From assembly GCA_020854785.1 (NCBI GenBank), contig JAHFZE010000296.1:1-15312 (forward strand): a stretch of 15,312 bases of DNA, read 5' to 3'. The notes under the pieces are model-generated. The model was not told the origin of the DNA. It saw only the letters and a program-made list of their open reading frames with translations, and made no database searches. Every line of letters begins with the position of its first letter. The first letter of the stretch is position 1. The stretch comes from Methanomethylovorans sp. (GTDB lineage Archaea; Halobacteriota; Methanosarcinia; Methanosarcinales; Methanosarcinaceae). Made by a program: the position numbers and the translations under genes. Shown piece by piece: positions 8,396-15,312 of this stretch.

Positions 8396-8418
8396 TCCCA
8401 TACGTATAGTAAACTACC

Positions 8419-9093
8419 TTACTCTTTCTTCCCCATAACAACAAACCCATTGACCTTATTACCTGTCCTTGTCGTAAACTTCTCGTTCCTGAAGAACTCA
8501 ATATCAAAACCATTTTCAACCAGCAGCAACACAAGTTCCTTTTCCGTAAAATGATGAGAAATATAAGCAGCTTCTCCAGTTTTCTTGTCATAGGCAATAA
8601 TAGACCCCTCCTCTTTTGTAATGGGCAGATCATTGATGTAACGTTCCCGATATAGTTTCAGGTACCATGACTGTCCGAAATCCGCAAGATAAAGATAGCC
8701 TCCCGGTTTCAGTACCCTGCATGCTTCCCGGATAATAATATTGCGTTCCTCTTTTGTAGCAACTGTAGTAAGAAAGGCCTGCATTATGGCAATGTCAAAT
8801 GTTCCGTTGGCAAAAGGAAGCAGCGAAGCATCTGCCCGCAGGAAAAAGGGATCCCTGAGATGTTCCTTTTCTTTTGAGGATAAGTCCGCCTGCCTCAGAG
8901 CTTCCTGGTTGATATCCACTCCGGTAACATCAAAACCGGCAGATGCAAGCTTATCACATACATCACCGCAGGCACATCCGATGTCAATCACCCTGTCACC
9001 GGGAATTGCGTATTCATAGAATACCTGCTGCAGTTTCACTGTGGCGGGGATAGTTTTGGCTTTTGTGTGCTTCCAGTAATCAGCGATATCCAT
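8419..9093 (-). CDS. Class I SAM-dependent methyltransferase, substrate unknown
   Basis: Counting from the ATG at 9093 the protein has 224 residues. The SAM-binding fold is clear: motif I VIDIGCACGDV (35-45), the acidic residue ending strand 2 in VTGVD (D60), FANGTFDIAIMQ near 95-105, and RVLKPGGYLYLADFG, as in the Methyltransf_11 group. The C-terminal part (SHHFTEKELVLLLVENGFDIEFF) is the usual lid end of this group and does not reveal the substrate. A TTG at 9099 would add two residues, but no good ribosome binding site supports either start, so the ATG is preferred. The gene is divergent from gatC and shares a 155-bp promoter region with it. Its target, whether a small molecule, lipid or tRNA, cannot be read from the sequence. 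Confidence 0.85.
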   Translation of the reverse strand: MDIADYWKHTKAKTIPATVKLQQVFYEYAIPGDRVIDIGCACGDVCDKLASAGFDVTGVDINQEALRQADLSSKEKEHLRDPFFLRADASLLPFANGTFDIAIMQAFLTTVATKEERNIIIREACRVLKPGGYLYLADFGQSWYLKLYRERYINDLPITKEEGSIIAYDKKTGEAAYISHHFTEKELVLLLVENGFDIEFFRNEKFTTRTGNKVNGFVVMGKKE

Positions 9094-9167
9094 AAACAAT
9101 AATTGTAAGGCAATGAATAAAAGAGATGTCGCCGGATGATAAAACGCCGGTAAAAAGAACCCACATT

Positions 9168-9177
9168 TTTAATATAG
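9168..9177 (-). promoter_or_regulatory. Possible TATA box for the methyltransferase gene
   Basis: CTATATTAAA on the minus strand, 74 nt before the ATG at 9093. With initiation about 25 nt downstream the leader would be about 50 nt. It lies 19 bp from the oppositely directed gatC TATA box, so the two promoters nearly touch. Confidence 0.35.
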
Positions 9178-9195
9178 GATGTACGCTTTTGTAAC

Positions 9196-9206
9196 CCTTA
9201 TATACC
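9196..9206 (+). promoter_or_regulatory. TATA box for the gatCAB transcript
   Basis: CCTTATATACC lies about 43 nt before the gatC ATG. Initiation near 9230 would leave a leader of about 20 nt containing AGAGGA, a likely ribosome binding site. This is the clearest promoter ahead of the gatC-gatA-gatB run. Confidence 0.55.
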
Positions 9207-9248
9207 ATATACTGAAGAGATAGAATTTCATATACAGAGGAACTTACA

Positions 9249-9530
9249 ATGATCACAAAGGAAGAGGTCGAACATGTGGGATGGCTGGCCCGCATCGAGA
9301 TCCATGAAAGCGAAGCACAGGCATATGCGGAAAAACTGAATGCTGTGCTGGACTACTTCAGCCAGCTGGACGAGGTGGACACTGAGAACGTGGCTCCCAC
9401 CTATCATGTGGCAGATATCGTGAACGTGTTCAGGGAAGATGTGGTCAGACCGTCCATGCCACAGGAAGAAGTGCTCGCCAATACCGGGAAGAAACAGGAA
9501 GGCAATTTCTTAGCCCCAAGGATCATGTGA
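9249..9530 (+). CDS. gatC: Aspartyl/glutamyl-tRNA amidotransferase subunit C
   Basis: Small subunit that bridges and stabilises GatA and GatB in the tRNA-dependent amidotransferase. The 93 residues show the family pattern: an N-terminal EEVEHVGWLARIEI helix, then YAEKLNAVLDYFSQLDEVDTENVAPTYHV, and the C-terminal EGNFLAPRIM block. The start is supported by AGAGGA in the leader and a TATA box about 43 nt upstream. gatA begins 3 nt after its stop. In archaea GatDE makes Gln-tRNA(Gln), so GatCAB is expected mainly to convert Asp-tRNA(Asn) to Asn-tRNA(Asn). Confidence 0.94.
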   Translation: MITKEEVEHVGWLARIEIHESEAQAYAEKLNAVLDYFSQLDEVDTENVAPTYHVADIVNVFREDVVRPSMPQEEVLANTGKKQEGNFLAPRIM

Positions 9531-9533
9531 GGA

Positions 9534-10967
9534 ATGGACATGACAGGATGGGCAAACATTTCACAGGTAAAGGAAAAAATAGCACAGACTTCTGCTGAAG
9601 ATGTCACAGCATCCTACCTTGAAAGGATAAGGAAGAGCAGGATCAACGCTTACACAACTATATGGGAAGGGGCAATCGAGAAAGCACGTGAAATTGATGA
9701 GCAGGGTCATAACGGACCTCTTGCAGGCATCCCCATAGCTATCAAGGATAATATTTCCACTAGAGGCATATCCACCACATGTTCCTCAAAGATATTGCAG
9801 GGATATGTGCCACCTTATGACGCACATATAGTAGAGAGGCTCAAGGACGCAGGAGCCATCATCCTGGGCAAGACCAACATGGACGAGTTCGCTATGGGCA
9901 CATCCACCGAATCCAGCTGCTATGGACCTACTCTCAATCCCTGGGACAAAGCACGTGTACCCGGTGGTTCATCCGGTGGCAGCGCTGCTGTAGTAGCAGC
10001 AGGTGAAGCACCCATCTCCGTTGGTTCTGATACAGGGGGATCGGTGAGATGTCCCGCTGCTTTCTGTGGAGTAGTGGGTCTTAAACCCACATACGGAACA
10101 ATATCAAGGTATGGCCTGATATCCTATGCCAACTCTCTGGAACAGATCGGACCGCTGGCAACGTGCGTTTCAGACATTGCTGCCCTTATGGATGTTATAG
10201 GGGGGCATGATGCAAGGGACAGCACTTCAGTACAGACCGAAACCATGTACAAAGATGCACTTGTTGATGATGTTTCAGGTCTGAAGATCGGGGTCCCTGC
10301 CGAATACTTCGGAGCGGGCATTGACCCGGCAGTGGAGAACTCTGTGTGGGATGCCATCCAGCTCTTTGAAGAATTAGGCGCATCATGGGAACAGGTATCC
10401 CTGCCTCACACATCATACGCACTTGCAGCTTACTATATCATTGCCATGAGCGAGGCATCCTCTAACCTTGCCAGGTTCGATGGAACACGATACGGCTTAA
10501 GGAACGAAGGTGAGAACTGGCATGTTATGGCTTCCCGCACACGTGCTGAAGGCTTCGGTGCCGAGGTAAAGCGCAGGATACTGCTGGGAACTTATGCCCT
10601 CTCCGCAGGATATCATGATAAATACTACTTGAAGGCTCTGAAGGTCAGAACACTTGTAAAGCAGGACTTTGACCAGGCTTTCAAGGAATTCGACTGCCTG
10701 ATGACACCTACAATGCCCACACCAGCCTTTAAGCTGGAAGAGAAGGTAGAAGATCCGCTTGCATTATACCTGGCAGATGTGAACACTGTGCCCATCAACC
10801 TTGCAGGAGTGCCTTCCATATCCCTGCCATGCGGATTCACAGATGGATTGCCCATCGGACTGCAGATAATCAGCAAACATTTCGATGAGGCGACGGTGCT
10901 CAGGGCTGCTTATAGCTTCGAGCAGAACACAGAACATCACACCAGAAGACCTGCGGAGGTGGCATGA
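9534..10967 (+). CDS. gatA: Aspartyl/glutamyl-tRNA amidotransferase subunit A
   Basis: Glutaminase subunit, releasing ammonia from glutamine for GatB. The amidase-signature triad is present: K71 in IAIKDNIS, cis-S146 in RVPGGSSGGSAA and the nucleophile S170 in SVGSDTGGSVRCPAAFCG, with the same spacing as in characterised GatA. The 477 residues are normal length. The start is uncertain by two codons. The likely ribosome binding site GTGAGG (9527-9532) is only 1 nt from the ATG at 9534 but 7 nt from a second in-frame ATG at 9540, which may be the real start. The gene is tightly packed between gatC (3-nt gap) and gatB (4-nt overlap). Confidence 0.96.
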   Translation: MDMTGWANISQVKEKIAQTSAEDVTASYLERIRKSRINAYTTIWEGAIEKAREIDEQGHNGPLAGIPIAIKDNISTRGISTTCSSKILQGYVPPYDAHIVERLKDAGAIILGKTNMDEFAMGTSTESSCYGPTLNPWDKARVPGGSSGGSAAVVAAGEAPISVGSDTGGSVRCPAAFCGVVGLKPTYGTISRYGLISYANSLEQIGPLATCVSDIAALMDVIGGHDARDSTSVQTETMYKDALVDDVSGLKIGVPAEYFGAGIDPAVENSVWDAIQLFEELGASWEQVSLPHTSYALAAYYIIAMSEASSNLARFDGTRYGLRNEGENWHVMASRTRAEGFGAEVKRRILLGTYALSAGYHDKYYLKALKVRTLVKQDFDQAFKEFDCLMTPTMPTPAFKLEEKVEDPLALYLADVNTVPINLAGVPSISLPCGFTDGLPIGLQIISKHFDEATVLRAAYSFEQNTEHHTRRPAEVA

Positions 10968-12400
10968 TGGTATATGAGAACGTTGATGGCGTGAAGATCG
11001 GACTTGAGATACATGTTCAGCTGAACAAGCTCAACACAAAGCTGTTCTGTGGCTGTTCCACCGATTACCACAACGATGAGCCAAACACGCATGTCTGTCC
11101 GGTCTGCCTTGGTCTGCCTGGGGCACTGCCTGTGCTTAACAAAAGAGCCGTGGAATTTGCCATGAAGGTAGGGCTTGCCCTTAACTGCGACATCGTTGGG
11201 CAGACCCAGTTCCACAGGAAGAACTATTACTATCCTGACCTGCCCAAGGGCTTCCAGACAACCCAGTACGACTTTCCCATTGCAAGCCATGGTAAAGTGA
11301 TCATCGATGGAGAGGACGGGGAACGCATAGTAAGGATCACAAGGGCTCATATGGAGGAAGACCCAGGAAAACTCATGCACATAGGCAGCATCGAGAAGTC
11401 CAAAGGCACACTTATCAACTACAACCGTTCCGGAATGGCCCTTATCGAGATAGTTAGTGAACCCGATATGAGAAGCCCGAAAGAAGCAAGGCGTTTCCTC
11501 GATAAACTGCGTAGTATCCTGGAATATCTGGATGTGTTCAATGGTGACCTGGAAGGTGCTATGAGAGTGGATGCCAACATTTCCGTTATGGGAGGGGAAC
11601 GTGTAGAAGTAAAGAACATATCCTCTCATAAAGGTGTGGAAAAGGCTGCTCTGTATGAGATCATGCGCCAGAAGAACTTTGTACGCCGTGGCGGTAAGGT
11701 GGTACTGGAAACCAGACACTTCGACGAACAGAGAGGAGTCACTCTTTCCATGCGCAGCAAGGAAGAGGAACATGATTACCGCTATTTCCCGGAGCCTGAC
11801 CTGGTGCCTATGCGTGTAGCCGATCGGGTTCCCGAAGTTATAAAGACACTACCTGAACTACCTGATGCAAAACGTGAGCGTTTCACAAGCCAGTATGGAA
11901 TGGCAGATATGCATGCTAAGGCCCTGACCTCTGAAATAAAAGTAGCCAATTTCTACGAGCAAGTAGCCAACCTGGTAGATCCGAGATCAGCTGCTGTATG
12001 GGTAGCTGATATCCTGAAAGGAGAACTTAACTACCGTGACGTAAGTGTGGATGCCTTCAAGGTAGAGGACATTGTAGAGATCATAGAACTCGTAACCGGA
12101 AATAAGATCACTGAGAGAAGCGGCGTTGAGATCATCAGAACGATCCTTGATAATGGAGGCACCCCTGCAGCCATTGTAAAGGAAAAAGGACTAATTAAAG
12201 TCGAGGAAGATATTGTCACAAAGGCTGTTACCGAAGTGCTTGAGGAAAATCCTGAAGCTCTGCAGGACTACCTTGGAGGCAAGGAGAAATCACTGAACTT
12301 CCTTGTGGGCCAGGTCATGAAGAAAACTGCGGGCAGGTCCGATGCGAAGACCACAAGGGAAATGTTATTGGATAGGATAAGCAAGCTGCCTCCGAAATGA
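10964..12400 (+). CDS. gatB: Aspartyl/glutamyl-tRNA amidotransferase subunit B
   Basis: Binds the misacylated tRNA, activates the side-chain carboxylate with ATP and amidates it using ammonia from GatA. The 478 residues have the expected parts: an N-terminal GLEIHVQL block, a zinc-binding set C29, C31, C45 and C48 (CGCS...CPVC), the signature HRKNYYYPDLPKGFQTTQYDFPI near 84-106, and a C-terminal YqeY-like tRNA-binding region (about 330-478, ending GQVMKKTAGRSDAKTTREML). The first ATG overlaps the gatA stop as ATGA. GGAGGTG (10955-10961) is 2 nt from this ATG and 5 nt from a second one at 10967, so the second may be used. The overlap indicates translational coupling with gatA. Confidence 0.96.
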   Translation: MMVYENVDGVKIGLEIHVQLNKLNTKLFCGCSTDYHNDEPNTHVCPVCLGLPGALPVLNKRAVEFAMKVGLALNCDIVGQTQFHRKNYYYPDLPKGFQTTQYDFPIASHGKVIIDGEDGERIVRITRAHMEEDPGKLMHIGSIEKSKGTLINYNRSGMALIEIVSEPDMRSPKEARRFLDKLRSILEYLDVFNGDLEGAMRVDANISVMGGERVEVKNISSHKGVEKAALYEIMRQKNFVRRGGKVVLETRHFDEQRGVTLSMRSKEEEHDYRYFPEPDLVPMRVADRVPEVIKTLPELPDAKRERFTSQYGMADMHAKALTSEIKVANFYEQVANLVDPRSAAVWVADILKGELNYRDVSVDAFKVEDIVEIIELVTGNKITERSGVEIIRTILDNGGTPAAIVKEKGLIKVEEDIVTKAVTEVLEENPEALQDYLGGKEKSLNFLVGQVMKKTAGRSDAKTTREMLLDRISKLPPK

Positions 12401-12416
12401 GCAGCCTGTCCAAAAC

Positions 12417-12425
12417 AATTATATG
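12417..12425 (+). promoter_or_regulatory. Possible TATA box ahead of the L40e gene
   Basis: AATTATATG lies in the 91-bp gap after gatB, about 67 nt before the L40e ATG. It would give a leader of about 45 nt and let L40e and GGGP synthase be expressed independently of gatCAB. Confidence 0.4.
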
Positions 12426-12491
12426 TCTTAAACTTCATGTAAGCAGCCTACTATTAGGATCATTTATTCCATATCATCAAGGTGAATTAAC

Positions 12492-12638
12492 ATGGCAAGA
12501 TTCCCAGAAGCAGAAAACAGGATACTTAACAAAAAGATATGTATGAAATGTAATGCCCGCAACGCTTCACGTGCAGACAGGTGCAGGAAATGCGGAAGCA
12601 AGGCACTACGTCCAAAATCCAAGGAAGTCAGAGGCTAA
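12492..12638 (+). CDS. rpl40e: Ribosomal protein eL40 (L40e)
   Basis: A 48-residue zinc-ribbon protein of the large ribosomal subunit. The sequence runs from [20 protein letters not shown] to PKSKEVRG. Four cysteines, C17, C20, C31 and C34 (CMKC and CRKC), should bind one zinc, and basic residues dominate the rest, as expected for rRNA contact. GGTGA at 12481-12485 is a good ribosome binding site 6 nt before the ATG. Its stop overlaps the start of the next gene as TAATG, which suggests coupled translation. The gene is easy to overlook because it is short. Confidence 0.95.
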   Translation: MARFPEAENRILNKKICMKCNARNASRADRCRKCGSKALRPKSKEVRG

Positions 12639-13381
12639 TGCAGGTAGAGAATTACCTGAACGATATTGTTAAACGTGAGGGTGCAGTACATCTGACCCTC
12701 ATTGACCCTGCATCTCAGTCCCCCGATAGAGCTACTGCTATGGCATTTGCAGCAAAGGAAGGAGGTAGTGATGCAATAATGATAGGAGGGTCAACCGGAG
12801 CATCTGGAATGCTTTTGGACCAGACCATTTTAAAGATCAAAGAAGTCACTGATCTGCCTATCATTCTCTTCCCTGGCAGCGCAGCTGGCGTAAGTGCGCA
12901 CGCAGATGCCATATTCTTCATGAGCCTGCTTAACTCAAGGGATGTAAATTATATAACAGGCAACCAAGCTATGGGCGCTCCACTTGTGTATAAAAGCGGT
13001 ATAGAAGCCATCTCTATGGCATACATAATCATCGAGCCCGGGGGCACAGTAGGATGGGTAGGTGATGCAAGGCTCATTCCGAAGAACAAGCCCGAAATAG
13101 CTGTTGCTTATTCTCTTGCAGGCAAATATCTGGGTATGCACTATACATACCTGGAAACCGGATCCGGTGCAGACGGTCCTGCAGCTCCCCATATGATCGC
13201 TGCTGTCAAGCATGCGTTGGGAAACAACATGCTTATTGTGGGAGGGGGCATCAGGGATTCGGAAACTGCACGCAAATGTGTGCAATCTGGTGCTGATATG
13301 ATCGTTACAGGTACGGTAGTGGAAGAAACTTCCGATGTGACTGGAAAGATCCGGGAACTTGTATCTGCCATCAAAAGATAG
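12638..13381 (+). CDS. Geranylgeranylglyceryl phosphate synthase
   Basis: Transfers the first geranylgeranyl group to sn-glycerol-1-phosphate, the committed step of archaeal membrane lipid synthesis. The 247 residues form the expected TIM barrel with phosphate- and substrate-binding blocks: HLTLIDPASQSP (18-29), IGGSTGASG (49-57), IIEPGGTVGWVGDARLIP (131-148), YLETGSGADGPA (171-182) and IVGGGIRDSE (200-209), then VTGTVVEE (223-230). This is the archaeal group II type. The start chosen is the ATG that overlaps the L40e stop, preceded by AGAGG. The frame stays open upstream to an ATG at 12581, but that part lies inside L40e and does not resemble the family. It acts just before the UbiA-family enzyme encoded at 6672-7520. 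Confidence 0.94.
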   Translation: MQVENYLNDIVKREGAVHLTLIDPASQSPDRATAMAFAAKEGGSDAIMIGGSTGASGMLLDQTILKIKEVTDLPIILFPGSAAGVSAHADAIFFMSLLNSRDVNYITGNQAMGAPLVYKSGIEAISMAYIIIEPGGTVGWVGDARLIPKNKPEIAVAYSLAGKYLGMHYTYLETGSGADGPAAPHMIAAVKHALGNNMLIVGGGIRDSETARKCVQSGADMIVTGTVVEETSDVTGKIRELVSAIKR

Positions 13382-13440
13382 ACATAATGATTTTTTTCCT
13401 ATTTCATGGCTTCTGGAAACACGTATGGAGAGGATATCTC

Positions 13441-15159
13441 ATGCTTAGAGTAGAAGGTCTTGCGAAGGACTATAATGTACTGGACGAACAAAAGAGAGTA
13501 CTCGAAGATATCAGTTTTACTGCGAATGATGGAGAGATCCTGGGCATAACGGGAAAAAGCGGAAGCGGAAAGAGCACATTGTTGAGAATACTTAGGGGTG
13601 TGGAGAGTTTTGATGCAGGGGTCATCGAGCTTGACGGAAAAAAATTTTCCCCGGATTCTGATAAAGATGATATGAAGGCTCTTATACGGAACACTGCAAT
13701 TCATCTGCAGCGTAATTTCGGGTTGTGGAACGGACCTGCAATAGAGAACATCATACGCAGGATAAACTCCAGAAAAGAGGGACATGAAGGGTTGCCTGAA
13801 AGCGATTCCCCTTCATACGATGAGATGTACGAAGAATCGATGGAATACCTTAAGCTTGTAGGCCTTGAGAGAAAAGCCCTGCATGCAACAAGCGCCCTTA
13901 GCGGCGGAGAGAAGCAACGGCTTATTCTTGCACGGCAGCTCGCTGCGAAACCAAAACTGTTATTACTTGATGAACCTGTGACCATGACAGGGCCAGGCAC
14001 AAAGCAGGAAGTCCTTGACGTTATACAGAAAGTGAAAAAGGAACTAAACATCCCCATAATAGTAGTTTCCCACCTGCCAGAGTTGCACATGTACATTGCT
14101 GATCGCCTTGTATATCTGGAAGAAGGCCATATAATAGAGGAAGGAAATACCGAAACGGTACTGAAACATTTTCTCAAGTATATGCAGCCGCAGGTAAAGA
14201 TCACTCCTGCAGGAAAAAGAGAAGCCGTCATCAAAGTAAAAGACATCAGCAAGCGTCTTGCCCTTATAAGGGTAGGAGAGGTGCTGAACTTCAGAGATCT
14301 GTCGCTTGATATATACAAAGGAGAAATAGTATCCCTCATTGGGCAATCAGGAGCTGGCAAAACTACTTTGCTTAAAATGATCGAAGGGCTTACTTCACCT
14401 AGTTCCGGAGAGATACTTTACCTGCATGATGGCGAATGGCTGGATATCACACATTTCAATTCCAGGAGGATGGAACTGCGAAAAAAGATAAGCATTATGC
14501 ATCAGGAATTCACTCTCTCTCCGCATTCCACTGTCGCTCAGCAGATCGGGTTCAGGATGCGGATCAAAGGTCCGGGGTCCCTAGAATATGCCCGTGAAAA
14601 AGCAAAAGAGCTGGAAGTATCCGAAGAGATATTGGATATGCTATACACGTTACCTGATCTGACAGAGGAAGAGAAGGATAAGATCATGAACCAGATGCAA
14701 ATAACATCTGAGATATATGCCAAACTTTTCCCTAAGGTCACCTTCGAAGATGTGAAGGAAGATGCAACAAAGATATTTGAGGCTCTGGACCTACCCCTTG
14801 ACATCCTTTATAAAACACCTTACCAGATCAGCGGCGGAGAACATGTAAGAGCTTACATAGCTCTTGCACTTACCACACGTCCGGAGATACTCATACTCGA
14901 CGAGCCTTTCGGTGATCTGGATCCTGTGACACTCAGAGATGTTACAAATGCCCTCAAGAGGGTCAACCGGGAATTCGGGACTACCATAATAATCGTTAGC
15001 CATCATATGGACTTCGTGAAAGAGGTATCTCACAGGGTGATCCTTATAGATGAGGCCAAGGTAATAATGGAGGGAGACCCTGTGGAAGTGTCAAACCGTC
15101 TTGTGGAAATGAGCCATGCCAGATATCTGGAAAGGACCATAGAATCCCTTATGGCCTGA
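13441..15159 (+). CDS. Two-domain ABC ATPase related to methyl-coenzyme M reductase system component A2 (AtwA family)
   Basis: The 572 residues hold two nucleotide-binding domains and no membrane segment. Domain 1 has Walker A GKSGSGKST (38-46), a Q-loop in HLQRNFGLW (Q90), LSGGE (153-157), Walker B LLLLDEP (173-179) and H211. Domain 2 has GQSGAGKTT (301-309), MHQEFTLSP (Q355), ISGGE (463-467), LILDEP (484-489), the D-loop GDLDP and VSHH. Order and block wording (LQRxFxLW, IxKVKDISKR, IxxMHQE) fit the A2 family, which supports ATP-dependent reductive activation of methyl-CoM reductase. Domain 1 has TMTGPGTK where the D-loop should be. The Cys-rich insert I recall from typical A2 domain 1 is absent, and domain 2 carries an extra segment at about 384-457. 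It may therefore be a paralogue with another role. GGAGAGG before the ATG at 13441 supports this start over an in-frame ATG at 13387. Confidence 0.8.
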   Translation: MLRVEGLAKDYNVLDEQKRVLEDISFTANDGEILGITGKSGSGKSTLLRILRGVESFDAGVIELDGKKFSPDSDKDDMKALIRNTAIHLQRNFGLWNGPAIENIIRRINSRKEGHEGLPESDSPSYDEMYEESMEYLKLVGLERKALHATSALSGGEKQRLILARQLAAKPKLLLLDEPVTMTGPGTKQEVLDVIQKVKKELNIPIIVVSHLPELHMYIADRLVYLEEGHIIEEGNTETVLKHFLKYMQPQVKITPAGKREAVIKVKDISKRLALIRVGEVLNFRDLSLDIYKGEIVSLIGQSGAGKTTLLKMIEGLTSPSSGEILYLHDGEWLDITHFNSRRMELRKKISIMHQEFTLSPHSTVAQQIGFRMRIKGPGSLEYAREKAKELEVSEEILDMLYTLPDLTEEEKDKIMNQMQITSEIYAKLFPKVTFEDVKEDATKIFEALDLPLDILYKTPYQISGGEHVRAYIALALTTRPEILILDEPFGDLDPVTLRDVTNALKRVNREFGTTIIIVSHHMDFVKEVSHRVILIDEAKVIMEGDPVEVSNRLVEMSHARYLERTIESLMA

Positions 15160-15241
15160 AATTGATCAGCCACAAGGCCAAAAGACAGCATTTCATTTTA
15201 TTGCCAGATCAATAGTTACTCTCATGTCTGTCTTGTACAAA

Positions 15242-15254
15242 GATATTTATTTTA
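15242..15254 (+). promoter_or_regulatory. TATA-like promoter for the gene at the right edge
   Basis: GATATTTATTTTA lies about 33 nt before the ATG at 15287. Initiation about 25 nt downstream would give a short leader carrying GAGGTGA (15274-15280). It suggests that the ABC gene ends the preceding transcript. Confidence 0.4.
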
Positions 15255-15286
15255 GCAGAATACAAATCATAATGAGGTGAAATAGT

Positions 15287-15312
15287 ATGAAAGATACTCT
15301 AAAAAAAGTGGG
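15287..15312 (+). CDS. Start of an unidentified gene (partial)
   Basis: An ATG with a strong GAGGTGA ribosome binding site 6 nt upstream opens a frame reading MKDTLKKV at the right edge. Only eight complete codons are visible, too few to identify the product. The upstream TATA-like element and the 127-bp gap after the ABC ATPase gene argue for a real new transcription unit. Confidence 0.5.

Noticed and set aside
12581..12637. Upstream extension of the GGGP synthase frame
   Set aside because: These bases encode L40e in another frame, and the extension does not resemble the family; the ATG at 12638 fits the normal start.
13387..13440. N-terminal extension of the ABC ATPase from the ATG at 13387
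   Set aside because: The ATG at 13441 has GGAGAGG just upstream and begins the ABC domain at the usual place; the extension has no ribosome binding site and no domain similarity.

Overview
The window looks like chromosome of a methanogenic archaeon in the Methanosarcinaceae (Methanosarcina, Methanolobus, Methanomethylovorans and relatives). Four things point there: a secreted protein built from Methanosarcina disaggregatase-type (DNRLRE) and PKD modules; a homologue of component A2 (AtwA) of the methyl-coenzyme M reductase activation system; both prenyl transfer enzymes of archaeal ether-lipid synthesis; and archaeal signals such as TATA boxes about 25 nt ahead of short leaders and GAGGTGA-type ribosome binding sites. 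Genus-level placement is inference.

Layout. Positions 1-3344 (minus strand) hold the first 1114 codons of a large cell-surface protein that runs off the left edge: export signal, right-handed beta-helix, then PKD and DNRLRE modules in near-identical tandem copies. Positions 3345-4825 are a 1.48 kb AT-rich stretch without a convincing gene; it contains a perfect 19-bp palindrome (4605-4623). From 4826 the plus strand carries nadX and nadA (aspartate to quinolinate, NAD synthesis) and then a UbiA-family digeranylgeranylglyceryl phosphate synthase (to 7520). Two minus-strand genes follow: a PIN-domain HARP / 'RNA ligase partner' protein (7545-8261) and a class I SAM methyltransferase (8419-9093). 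From a divergent promoter region at 9100-9248 a long plus-strand set begins: gatC, gatA and gatB (tRNA-dependent amidotransferase), the 48-residue ribosomal protein L40e, geranylgeranylglyceryl phosphate synthase, and a two-domain AtwA-like ABC ATPase. A new gene starts at 15287 and leaves the window.

How the genes work together. NadX and NadA supply two consecutive steps of de novo NAD synthesis. GGGP synthase (12638-13381) and the UbiA enzyme (6672-7520) attach the first and second geranylgeranyl chains of the archaeal membrane lipid core, so both prenyl transfers lie within 7 kb. GatCAB plus L40e serve translation, and the overlaps (ATGA between gatA and gatB, TAATG between L40e and GGGP synthase) suggest translational coupling. 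The points most worth a second look are the duplicated surface-protein modules, the A2-like ATPase with altered motifs, the HARP gene without an RNA ligase beside it, and the palindrome in the large intergenic region. I see no tRNA or rRNA gene, no CRISPR array, no insertion sequence, and no clearly new multi-gene system.
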